Assembly (NCBI RefSeq): GCF_000966265.1 | Contig: NZ_LANF01000011.1 | Span: forward strand, 124,001-188,000 | Length of the DNA stretch: 64,000 nt | Origin: Palaeococcus ferrophilus DSM 13482 | GTDB taxonomy: Archaea; Methanobacteriota_B; Thermococci; Thermococcales; Thermococcaceae | Direction: 5' to 3' | Shown here: positions 17,185 to 24,940 of the stretch, piece by piece | Layout of the letters: each line of letters begins with the position of its first letter | Numbering within the stretch: the first letter of the stretch is position 1 | Made by a program: the position numbers and the translations under genes | Notes under the pieces: generated by a model | Database searches by the model: none | What the model was told of the DNA's origin: nothing | Seen by the model: only the letters and a program-made list of their open reading frames with translations

Positions 17185-19536
17185 ATGAGTGAATACAAGT
17201 TTATAAAGTGGTTTGAGGACCTTAGGAAGACCGACGTTCCCCTCGTCGGTGGAAAGGGTGCCAACCTCGGAGAGATGACCAACGCCGGAATCCCGGTTCC
17301 ACCCGGATTCTGTGTTACGGCTGAGGCCTACAAGTACTTTGTTGAGAACGTCAAGCTCGAGGACGGTACCGTCCTTCAGGACTGGATCATGAGTGTTATC
17401 GCCGAGACTAACGTTGATGACTCAAAGCAGCTCCAGGAGAACACCGCCAAGATCAGGCAGAAGATTATCGAGCTCCCGATGCTCCCGGAGATCGCCAAAG
17501 AGATTGAGGACGCTTACAAGAGACTCAGCGAGCGCTTTAACAAGGACGCCGTTTACGTCGCCGTCCGCTCATCTGCTACCGCTGAGGACCTCCCGGAGGC
17601 TTCCTTCGCCGGCCAGCAGGAGACCTACCTCGACGTTTACGGCGTTGACGACGTCATAGACAAAGTCAAGAAGTGCTGGGCCAGCCTCTGGACCGCTCGT
17701 GCTACCTTCTACAGGGCCAAGCAGGGCTTCGACCACAGCAAGGTCTACCTTTCAGCCGTCGTCCAGAAGATGGTCAACAGCGAGACCAGCGGTGTTATGT
17801 TCACCGCCAACCCGGTCACCAACGACAGGAGCGAGATCATGATCAACGCTGCCTGGGGCCTCGGTGAGGCCGTCGTCAGCGGCAGCGTTTCCCCGGACGA
17901 GTACATCGTCGAGAAGGGCACCTGGAAGATAAAGGAGAAGTACATCGCCAAGAAGGAGGTCATGGTCGTCAGGAACCCCGAGACCGGCAAGGGCACCGTC
18001 TACGTCAAGGTCGCCGACCACCTCGGCCCCGAGTACGTTGAGAAGCAGGTTCTCACCGAGGAGCAGATCGTTGAAGTGGCTAAGATAGGTGCCAAGATAG
18101 AGGAGCACTACGGCTGGCCGCAGGACATTGAGTGGGCCTACGACAAGGACGATGGAAAGCTCTACATCGTCCAGAGCAGGCCGATCACCACCCTCAAGGA
18201 GGAGGTTAAGACGGAGGAGGCTGAAATGACCGAGGAGATGAACGTCCTTCTCAAGGGTCTTGGCGCTTCACCCGGCGTTGGTGCCGGTAAGGTTGTCGTC
18301 ATCTTCGAGGCCGACGAGATAGACAAGGTCAAGGAGGGCGACGTCCTCGTAACTACGATGACCAACCCGGACATGGTTCCGGCAATGAAGAGGGCTTCCG
18401 CTATCGTTACCGACGAGGGCGGAAGAACCTGCCACGCCGCTATCGTTAGCAGGGAGCTCGGTATCCCGGCAGTTGTCGGTACCAAGGAGGCCACCAAGGT
18501 TCTCAAGGACGGCATGCTCGTCACCGTTGACGGTACCAGGGGTGTCGTCTACGAGGGCATAGTCAAGAGCCTCGTTAAGAAGGAGGAAGAGGAGAAGGCC
18601 GCCGGCCAGGTCGTCGTTGCCGGTGCTCCGCTCATGACCGCCACCGAGGTCAAGGTCAACGTCTCAATGCCCGAGGTTGCCGAGAGGGCAGCCGCCACCG
18701 GCGCCGACGGCGTTGGACTCCTCAGGGCAGAGCACATGATCCTCGGCATCGGCGCCCACCCGATCAAGTTCATCAGGGAGGGCAAGGAGGAAGAGCTTGT
18801 CGAGAAGCTCGTTGAGGGCATCAGGACCGTCGTCGAGGCCTTCTACCCGAGGCGCGTCTGGTACAGGACCCTTGACGCTCCGACCAACGAGTTCCGCGAG
18901 CTTCCGGGCGGAGAGGAGGAGCCCGAAGAGAGGAACCCGATGCTCGGATGGAGGGGCATCAGGAGAGGCCTCGACCAGCCGGAGCTCCTCAAGGCCGAGT
19001 TCAAGGCCATCAAGAGGCTCGTCGATGAGGGCTACGATAACATCGGTGTCATGCTCCCGCTCGTCAGCCACGTTGAGCAGCTCAGGAAGGCCAAGGAGAT
19101 AGCCCTTGAGGTCGGCCTCGTCCCGCACAAGGACGTCGAGTTCGGTGTCATGATCGAGACCCCGGCCTCAGCGCTTATCATCGAGGATCTCTGCAAGGAG
19201 GGCATTGACTTCGTCAGCTTCGGCACCAACGACCTTACCCAGTACACCCTCGCCATAGACAGGGACAACGAGCGCGTCTTCAAGCTCTACGACGAGACCC
19301 ACCCGGCCGTTCTCAAGCTCATTGAGAACGTCATAAAGGTCGCCAAGAAGTACGGCGTCGAGACCAGCATCTGCGGCCAGGCCGGAAGCGACCCGAAGAT
19401 GGCCAGGAAGCTCGTGAGGATGGGCATTGACAGCCTCAGCGCCAACCCAGATGCAGTCGAGCTCATCAGGAAGGTTGTTGCTCGCGAGGAGCAGAGGATG
19501 ATGCTCGAGGCCGCCAGGAAGGCCCTCAAGGAGTGA
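17185..19536 (+). CDS. ppsA: Phosphoenolpyruvate synthase (pyruvate, water dikinase)
   Basis: 783 aa. Converts pyruvate + ATP to PEP + AMP + phosphate; in Thermococcus kodakarensis the enzyme is also needed for glycolytic flux, running towards pyruvate. Domains: ATP-grasp N-terminal half (VGGKGANLGEM at 21-31, VRSSATAEDLPEASFAG at 128-143), phosphohistidine swivelling domain with catalytic His417 in GGRTCHAAIVSRELGIP, and C-terminal PEP/pyruvate TIM barrel ending with the active-site Cys in SICGQAGSDP. Codon use is strongly biased to G/C-ending codons, as in highly expressed genes. It is monocistronic with its own strong promoter. Confidence 0.97.
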   Translation: MSEYKFIKWFEDLRKTDVPLVGGKGANLGEMTNAGIPVPPGFCVTAEAYKYFVENVKLEDGTVLQDWIMSVIAETNVDDSKQLQENTAKIRQKIIELPMLPEIAKEIEDAYKRLSERFNKDAVYVAVRSSATAEDLPEASFAGQQETYLDVYGVDDVIDKVKKCWASLWTARATFYRAKQGFDHSKVYLSAVVQKMVNSETSGVMFTANPVTNDRSEIMINAAWGLGEAVVSGSVSPDEYIVEKGTWKIKEKYIAKKEVMVVRNPETGKGTVYVKVADHLGPEYVEKQVLTEEQIVEVAKIGAKIEEHYGWPQDIEWAYDKDDGKLYIVQSRPITTLKEEVKTEEAEMTEEMNVLLKGLGASPGVGAGKVVVIFEADEIDKVKEGDVLVTTMTNPDMVPAMKRASAIVTDEGGRTCHAAIVSRELGIPAVVGTKEATKVLKDGMLVTVDGTRGVVYEGIVKSLVKKEEEEKAAGQVVVAGAPLMTATEVKVNVSMPEVAERAAATGADGVGLLRAEHMILGIGAHPIKFIREGKEEELVEKLVEGIRTVVEAFYPRRVWYRTLDAPTNEFRELPGGEEEPEERNPMLGWRGIRRGLDQPELLKAEFKAIKRLVDEGYDNIGVMLPLVSHVEQLRKAKEIALEVGLVPHKDVEFGVMIETPASALIIEDLCKEGIDFVSFGTNDLTQYTLAIDRDNERVFKLYDETHPAVLKLIENVIKVAKKYGVETSICGQAGSDPKMARKLVRMGIDSLSANPDAVELIRKVVAREEQRMMLEAARKALKE

Positions 19537-19540
19537 GGGC

Positions 19541-19560
19541 TTTTCTTCCCTACATTTTTA
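19541..19560 (+). terminator. T-rich terminator after ppsA
   Basis: Two runs of T (TTTTCTTCCC and ATTTTTA) lie just behind the ppsA stop, matching the oligo-T intrinsic termination of Thermococcus. The region faces the convergent ABC operon. Confidence 0.35.
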
Positions 19561-19587
19561 TTCTAAAAATAAGAATTTCTTTCCGAG

Positions 19588-20582
19588 TTAATTGCTCTTG
19601 AAAAGGTGCATGAAGGCATCCTCCAGCGTCACCCGAGAGGTTTGGACATCCACCACGTTGTAGCCGGACAACAGGGCCAGAACTTCCTTCAAGTTTTCGT
19701 TTTTAAAATAAAGCTGAAGATATGTGAACTCATCATCATACTGAACGTCGATTTTTTGAACAATTCCATTGAAGTCATCAACGCTAACCTTCCCCCTGAT
19801 TTTGGCGAGTATCTTTCCCTCAGCCTTGAGAACCTCGGTCTTTTCAATAATCTCTTTTGGCTTTCCTTCGACTATTTTCTTCTTGTTGAAAAGGAAAACC
19901 CTGTCACATAAAACCTCCGCCTCACTCAAGTTATGCGTGGTTAAAAGCACCGTTATCCTACTATCCCTCGAAAGCTCCAGAATAGTCCTCCACATTTCCC
20001 TTCCGGTGAACACGTCCACGTACACTGTGGGTTCGTCTAAAATGAGAACTTGAGGCTGGAGTATGAAAGGCAAAGCAAGATAAACCTTCTGCCTCATACC
20101 AGCTGAGAGCTTTTGATACCATTCTTTCCGCTTCTTCTCCAAATTTAAAAGCTTCAAGGCATAATCGATCCTCTTCTCTGCTTCTCTACGGGGAATTCCC
20201 CTAGTTCAGCCAGAAACCTAAGATTCTTCTCAACACTCACCCTCCAGTGGAAAAGGCCGAAGAGATCCCTATCTCCTCCAAAGATCGTGAAGATCTTGCC
20301 TCTAATCTTATCGTGCTCGTCTATTGAATCGTACCCGTCTATGTAAAGATGGCCCCTGGTTGGAACCACGAGACCGTTGGCTATCTTGCACAGAGTTGTT
20401 TTCCCAGCACCGTTGGGACCGAGAAGGCCGTATATTTCGTCCTCTTTGACTTTAAAAGTGATGTCCACCAGGGCTGGAATCTCTTCCCGGGGGTTTCCAA
20501 AGAAATCCTTCAGGCTCTTCAAGTCAAACAGGGACTTAATCAGACGAGGATAGTACTTTGTTAGTCCCGTAGCCTCTATCAT
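19588..20582 (-). pseudogene. ABC transporter ATPase interrupted by a frameshift
   Basis: ATPase of an ABC-2/NatA-type exporter, split into two reading frames. The 5' part (20154-20582) holds Walker A GPNGAGKTT and stops early after GEFPVEKQRRG. The 3' part (19588-20157) holds the signature KLSAGMRQKV, Walker B LILDEPT and the H-loop TTHN. At 20198-20201 there is a run of four C on the plus strand; one additional base would restore LGGIPRREAEKRIDYALKLL, the sequence expected in this family. It may be a true inactivating deletion, a sequencing error or a recoding site. The start ATG abuts the stop of the HTH gene. The AT-rich composition differs from the neighbours and suggests acquisition. 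Confidence 0.8.
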
Positions 20583-20858
20583 TTATATCACCCTGATTAC
20601 ATATGTTCTCCCCTTTCTCTCCCTTTCAACTAATCCCTTGCTTTCAAGACTTCTAATGATTCTGCAGGCGTTTACTCTTCCCAACATTTCTCCAAGCTCC
20701 TTTTGGGTCAATTCACCCTTACTCAACAGGACATCAAGAACCTGTTTCTCAGAGTCATTAAGGGAGAGGTTCTGGAGATCTTCCAGGCCAATTTTCACTT
20801 CAAAGAGCATTGTCATCATTCCATTCTCAAATTTTGCCTGTAGTATCTGCACTTCCAT
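20583..20858 (-). CDS. Small winged-helix (MarR-like) transcription regulator
   Basis: 91 aa. The N-terminal third is a short beta-rich segment and the rest is a winged helix-turn-helix (LNDSEKQVLDVLLSKGEL, then TQKELGEML, RIIRSLESKGLVERERKG). Start ATG at 20858 follows GAGGTGGTTCCT; longer upstream readings would overlap the permease. It lies between the permease (10 nt gap) and the ATPase (0 nt gap), so all three are one operon. It probably senses or controls this transporter; its target could be the palindrome between the two divergent operons. Confidence 0.75.
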   Translation of the reverse strand: MEVQILQAKFENGMMTMLFEVKIGLEDLQNLSLNDSEKQVLDVLLSKGELTQKELGEMLGRVNACRIIRSLESKGLVERERKGRTYVIRVI

Positions 20859-20868
20859 AGGAACCACC

Positions 20869-21672
20869 TCATACGTGCCCCAGCGTTCCAAGTTGCTTAG
20901 CCTTGTTAAATCCCCAGAGGAAAGCCAAATAGCCAACAACCAGCATTCCCAGGGTCACAGCCACCATGTTCATTAAGCTGGGCAGGATTTGAGAGAGTGA
21001 GTAGCCTGCACCCATCGTGAGCCTGCCCATCTGGAGGATGTATGTTTCTGGGTGAATCTTTGATAAGGGCCGAAGCCATCCAGGGAGCGCACTTGGCGGA
21101 AAGTAGAGCCCGCTCACGAGTTGGGCAGTTATGTTGAAGAACCAGTTTAGTGGATCCTGGTTCGCCTTGGTGGCGATCCTAAAGCCTGCCGAGAACAGGT
21201 CAAGGGCAAAAATAAGCAGAATACCACTCAAGATTACGACAAGGACGCCCAAGTTAAAGTGGATCTTCAGTCCAAAGAAGAAGACGTAGATGAGGGTTAT
21301 CACAAGGGTTAGCCCCAGATTCCAGAGTATCCTCCAAGCGTTCACCCCCACAAAAATAGCCATTAACGACGCGGGCGAATTGTAGAGGACAGGGAAAACT
21401 CTTCCCAGGACGAATGAGGAGGTGCTGCCCCTTGGAAGGAAGACGAGATTGTGGATTATTGAGCCTATTAGGAGGTAATCGAGGTAGTTTGCGGTGCCGT
21501 ACTGGGAAATGTTAGCGTTGATTGTAACGAGCTTTGCGAAAATTCCGATGAAGAGGATGTTCAAGCCTAAGCTGATGAACTGGAGGATTAAGTCAAAGCG
21601 CCTTGAGAAAAAGGCCTCCCTCTGAATGAAAGCAAACGCTCTGATCGTCCTAATCCCCTGAGTACTGATCAT
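20869..21672 (-). CDS. ABC-2 type exporter permease
   Basis: 267 aa with six predicted membrane helices. The segment GLYFPPSALPGWLRPLSKIHPETY is characteristic of ABC2_membrane permeases used for drug, peptide or polysaccharide export. The ATG at 21672 is preceded by GGGTGACAGG; the longer upstream reading runs through the promoter. First gene of the permease-HTH-ATPase operon. It is transcribed divergently from the peptide/radical SAM genes, so export of, or immunity to, the modified peptide is a plausible role. Confidence 0.82.
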   Translation of the reverse strand: MISTQGIRTIRAFAFIQREAFFSRRFDLILQFISLGLNILFIGIFAKLVTINANISQYGTANYLDYLLIGSIIHNLVFLPRGSTSSFVLGRVFPVLYNSPASLMAIFVGVNAWRILWNLGLTLVITLIYVFFFGLKIHFNLGVLVVILSGILLIFALDLFSAGFRIATKANQDPLNWFFNITAQLVSGLYFPPSALPGWLRPLSKIHPETYILQMGRLTMGAGYSLSQILPSLMNMVAVTLGMLVVGYLAFLWGFNKAKQLGTLGHV

Positions 21673-21749
21673 CCTGTCACCCTGGTATGAGATACACATA
21701 TTACTTATAAACATTGCTTTTATATTTTTATAGAGATTGATTTCAATGA

Positions 21750-21780
21750 ATTTATAAACCTGTTTCACTTGTTTATAAAT
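21750..21780. promoter_or_regulatory. Divergent promoter region with a perfect 10-bp inverted repeat
   Basis: ATTTATAAAC (21750-21759) and GTTTATAAAT (21771-21780) are exact inverted copies, 11 bp apart. Each arm contains a TATAAA-like box. The right arm is well placed for the peptide gene (start at 21853, leader about 50 nt). For the permease a second minus-strand TATA candidate, TTTATAAG, lies nearer at about 21702-21709. The repeat could be paired TATA boxes or an operator for the local HTH protein. Confidence 0.55.
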
Positions 21781-21852
21781 CCGTTACAGTAAAACTTATG
21801 GCTTATTTCAACGAGAATTAAATGCAAAAAACTCGAAGGAGGTGATCTTCCA

Positions 21853-21993
21853 ATGGACATTAAGGTCGAAGAAATGTTCAAGATAGGAGAGTTCGAGCTA
21901 TTAAAGTTGGGAGGTGACATAATTATAGAACGCGGTAGATGTGGAAAGAGACCCTGTGGGCATTCCATTATGTTTATGGAAGAGGAGGAGTGA
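21853..21993 (+). CDS. 46-aa candidate RiPP precursor peptide
   Basis: Short gene missed by length filters. A very strong ribosome site (GGAGGTGATC) lies 6 nt before the ATG. The product has an acidic/hydrophobic leader-like N-terminus (MDIKVEEMFKIGEFELLKLG), then a compact core-like part GRCGKRPCGHS with two Cys four residues apart, and ends in MEEEE. Only 3 nt separate it from a radical SAM gene that carries its own peptide-recognition-like N-terminus. This pairing is the usual layout of sactipeptide, ranthipeptide and related pathways. The modification type, cleavage site and biological role are unknown. Confidence 0.7.
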   Translation: MDIKVEEMFKIGEFELLKLGGDIIIERGRCGKRPCGHSIMFMEEEE

Positions 21994-21996
21994 GAT

Positions 21997-23094
21997 ATGA
22001 AAAAATTTTTATCTTTTTATCCATATTTCCCAAGTTATGTCATTGTTTCCGATGCATACATGACCAACATGCAAACGGGGGAGAGGATACTTCTTCAAAA
22101 TAGCAAGACACGCAATCTTGTCCATTCGATTACAGGAACAACATCTACAAAAGATATTATAACTTCTTTCGGGAAAGACGCTATGGAGGTTCTAAGGTTT
22201 CTATATAGTAGTGGATATTTACAGTTCTCACGAGAGCCAAAAGATGATAGCAAGTTTAATGAATACCACTTACACACTGTTGATATAGAGATAACAAAGA
22301 ACTGCAATCTTAGATGTTTATATTGTTTTAATAACTCTGGGCACTCCCCATATGAGGAGATGAGTGCAGAAGAATGGATAGAAGCTCTCAAATTGCTTAA
22401 ATCCCATGGAGTCAGTGTGGTATCTTTTACAGGCGGAGACCCTTTTGTTAAGAAAGATTTTGACCAAATACTCGATTTTGCCGTTGAGAATTTCCAAGTA
22501 CACATATCAACTAATGGAATACTTCTCGAACAATATCTATCTAAACCAGAAAAATATCCGGAAATCGTAAATTCCCTCAAAAAGGTATGGTTTATTTCAG
22601 TTTCACTTGATTCCATGAATCCTTCTATACATGATGCTTTTAGAGGTCACGGAACACATTCTAGGGTTCTACGAGCGATAATCCTAGCTAGGGCAAATGA
22701 CATACCCGTCGAAATTGGAATAGTGGATCACGTTCTTAACCATGGAGAACAAGAGATAGTAGAATTTGCAAAGAAAATTGGAGCATCTCTTAGTTATACT
22801 GGATTAGAAGTACGGGGGCGTGCTAAGAGATATAACCTTGGATTTCTGGTCCCCGATGATTACCAGGAATCTCGGACAAAAAGCTATGATGAAAAGACTT
22901 TTGAAATTACATGCCCAGTTTTATATGGAGAAATGGCCATTCAGCCGGATGGGTATTTTAAACCTTGTCTAAACCCTCCGGAGTTATTTGAAAAGGTATC
23001 ACCTTTATTCACGAGAGGATTCCATGTCTTCGATTTAAGAGAAAAGTCACCCTCCGAGATACCCTTCTTAAACCTTATCAAAGAGGCTAAATAA
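21997..23094 (+). CDS. Radical SAM peptide-modifying enzyme (PqqE/SPASM-twitch type)
   Basis: 365 aa. The [4Fe-4S]-SAM motif is CNLRCLYC (Cys103, Cys107, Cys110), followed by FTGGDP (144-149) and HISTNG. Residues 1-85 look like a small winged-helix RiPP recognition domain, as found fused in peptide-maturing radical SAM proteins. The C-terminus has CPVLYGEMAIQPDGYFKPC (Cys306, Cys324), a shortened SPASM or twitch domain that may bind an auxiliary cluster. It probably installs a crosslink or other change on the peptide encoded 3 nt upstream. Codon use is AT-rich, unlike ppsA and other neighbours, which points to horizontal acquisition. Confidence 0.85.
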   Translation: MKKFLSFYPYFPSYVIVSDAYMTNMQTGERILLQNSKTRNLVHSITGTTSTKDIITSFGKDAMEVLRFLYSSGYLQFSREPKDDSKFNEYHLHTVDIEITKNCNLRCLYCFNNSGHSPYEEMSAEEWIEALKLLKSHGVSVVSFTGGDPFVKKDFDQILDFAVENFQVHISTNGILLEQYLSKPEKYPEIVNSLKKVWFISVSLDSMNPSIHDAFRGHGTHSRVLRAIILARANDIPVEIGIVDHVLNHGEQEIVEFAKKIGASLSYTGLEVRGRAKRYNLGFLVPDDYQESRTKSYDEKTFEITCPVLYGEMAIQPDGYFKPCLNPPELFEKVSPLFTRGFHVFDLREKSPSEIPFLNLIKEAK

Positions 23095-23110
23095 TGTTAA
23101 TTGTCCTAAC

Positions 23111-23142
23111 CCACACTGTCCTCATATGCACGAGGCATGTGG
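23111..23142 (+). terminator. Candidate hairpin after the radical SAM gene
   Basis: CCACA (23111-23115) pairs with TGTGG (23138-23142), and inside it CCTC pairs with GAGG around a small loop. A T-run does not follow directly, so it may be a terminator or simply a structured 3' end. Confidence 0.3.
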
Positions 23143-23204
23143 GGTATGTTTAGTGTTACGGTACTGGTACCAAAAGAAGGGATACTGCATTAGGTGAAAG
23201 AAAG

Positions 23205-24701
23205 ATGTTCGTCCGCTCGCTTTCCGCTGGGGGCAGCGTGGATGAAATCGGGAACAAGGCCCACCGTCTTTCGATACTCACAAGATACCTCAACGTGCCC
23301 ACGGGCTTCGTGGTGACGACAGGGGCTTACGACCTCTGGAAAGAGGAAGGAAAGCTCCCCCCAGAAGTCGTGGAAGAGGTGAGGGAGTACCTCAACTCCC
23401 CATACCTCCTCGAAGGAAAGTTCCCAGTCGTCGTGCGCAGTTCCGCGACAGTCGAGGATAGCTCCAAGGCAAGCTTTGCAGGAGTTTTTGAGAGCGTTAC
23501 GGGGATAAACTCCTTTGATGGCTTGATCAAAGGAATAGAGAGAGTTTTTGAGAGTGCCAATTCAGAGAGAGTGAGAAATTACCTAGAGCGGATGGGCCTG
23601 AGTGAAGAGCCGAGGATGGCGGCGATAGTCCAGAGGGAGATTAAGCCGGAATTGGCAGGGGTGCTCTTCACCCGCTCCCCGACCGAACCGGAAAAGGCTT
23701 TAGTCGAGTTCGTAAGAGGGAGCGGCGAAGAACTCGTAGGTGGAAAGAGAAGCGCCGAGCGTGTTCTGCTTCCGAGAAACCCGGAAGAGGTTCAGAACGA
23801 GCTCATGAGGGAACTGATTGAAGTTGGACTTGAGGCCGAGTCCCTCTTTGGAAGGCCGCAGGACATAGAGTGGGCCTACGACGGGACGCTCTGGATACTC
23901 CAGTCGAGGGACATAACCGCGCTCGGCCAAAAGAAAGAAGCGAGAGACATAAAAACCGAGAACTGGCACGCCTTAAAGGGCATCCCCGCGAGCCCAGGAG
24001 TGGCGAGGGGTAGAGCGCGGTTTGTGCTCGACGACCAGCCTCCGGAAGAAGCCGAGAGGGTGTTCAAAGATGGAGAGGTTCTCGTCACCTACGTCCTGCA
24101 CGCCGAGCACTACAACCTCTTTAAGAAAGCCTCCGGAATAGTGACGAAGGTGGACAGCATTCTCTCCCACCCGGCGATAATAGCGAGGGAGCTTGGAATT
24201 CCCTGTGTGGTTGGCGTTGACGTTGAGGCGATAAGGGAGGGGGATGAAGTAATCGTTGATGGGAATAGAGGCGCTGTTTACCTCAGGAACCCGAGGGAGG
24301 TGCTGAGAGGCGTTGAACTGTGGAAATCAACCCATCATGAAGATGAAATCGTGAGGGCTCTAAAAGAGGAGTACCTGAGGGCCTTGGAGAGGCTCTCGCC
24401 GGAGGGGCTGGAGAACATCATTGTCAGGGCTTTTTCACTCGTTAGAGAGCTCTATCCCACGGATAAGGAAAAAGCCTTCAACGTTTACTACTTCATAAAC
24501 TGGCTGATGGAGGAAGAAACTCCGAGGCTTTTAGCTAAGCGCTTCGATGTCATTGAAGCTTTGTCCCGCGCGGATAGGGGCGAAAGGCCGAGAACCGATG
24601 AGGAGGCGAGGCTCTTCGAAATCTACCGGCTCCTCAAGGCCTTCATAAACTACACGGACAAGAGGGTTAGGGACATCCCAGAGATGCTGTTCGGAATTTA
24701 A
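23205..24701 (+). CDS. PEP-synthase-like protein lacking the PEP-binding barrel
   Basis: 498 aa. The N-terminal half is the ATP-grasp nucleotide-binding domain of PEP synthase/PPDK (VVVRSSATVEDSSKASFAG, 75-93; GRPQDIEWAYDGTLWILQSR). Next comes the phosphohistidine domain with His322 in SILSHPAIIARELGIP. Instead of the PEP/pyruvate TIM barrel there is a helical C-terminal region of about 150 aa that I do not recognise. It could therefore load phosphate from ATP onto His322 and pass it to an unknown acceptor, in the manner of rifampin phosphotransferase, glucan dikinase or pyrimidine/nucleoside-type dikinases. Start is ATG 23205, with no strong ribosome site. Monocistronic. Confidence 0.78.
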   Translation: MFVRSLSAGGSVDEIGNKAHRLSILTRYLNVPTGFVVTTGAYDLWKEEGKLPPEVVEEVREYLNSPYLLEGKFPVVVRSSATVEDSSKASFAGVFESVTGINSFDGLIKGIERVFESANSERVRNYLERMGLSEEPRMAAIVQREIKPELAGVLFTRSPTEPEKALVEFVRGSGEELVGGKRSAERVLLPRNPEEVQNELMRELIEVGLEAESLFGRPQDIEWAYDGTLWILQSRDITALGQKKEARDIKTENWHALKGIPASPGVARGRARFVLDDQPPEEAERVFKDGEVLVTYVLHAEHYNLFKKASGIVTKVDSILSHPAIIARELGIPCVVGVDVEAIREGDEVIVDGNRGAVYLRNPREVLRGVELWKSTHHEDEIVRALKEEYLRALERLSPEGLENIIVRAFSLVRELYPTDKEKAFNVYYFINWLMEEETPRLLAKRFDVIEALSRADRGERPRTDEEARLFEIYRLLKAFINYTDKRVRDIPEMLFGI

Positions 24702-24759
24702 GTCTTAACCCTTTTCCGAGAAGACCCCCGAGTGAAGTCTCCTAGCTTCTTCTTTTCTA

Positions 24760-24879
24760 TCCACCTCCGACCCTAATTTTACCAAAAAATTTATCTGGTT
24801 CCATTCTAACGGTATAGACAAGATATACACCTTCGACAGGCACTTTCTGAACCTCGATGTCAAAATCGTGGAAGAGTAG
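24760..24879 (+). pseudogene. Remnant of a VapC/PIN-domain toxin gene
   Basis: In one plus-strand frame ending at TAG 24877-24879 the translation reads HSNGIDKIYTFDRHFLNLDV followed by KIVEE. This is the typical end of PIN-domain toxins (helix, I-x-T-F-D-x-x-F strand, final strand). No start or catalytic N-terminal acid motifs precede it, so it looks like a decayed 3' fragment in the gap between the PEP-synthase-like gene and the MATE gene. Confidence 0.5.
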
Positions 24880-24902
24880 CTGGCTCTTTTATCCACGATA
24901 AA

Positions 24903-24940
24903 CCTTTTATACCAACGTTTCGATTGCCATCTGATGGCAA
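24903..24940 (+). promoter_or_regulatory. MATE-1 promoter with 17-bp perfect palindrome
   Basis: TATA element CCTTTTATACC (24903-24913) is followed by TTGCCATCTGATGGCAA (24924-24940), a perfect inverted repeat with 8-bp arms around a central T. It ends at the base before the start codon and covers the expected transcription start, the classic place for a repressor. Confidence 0.6.
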
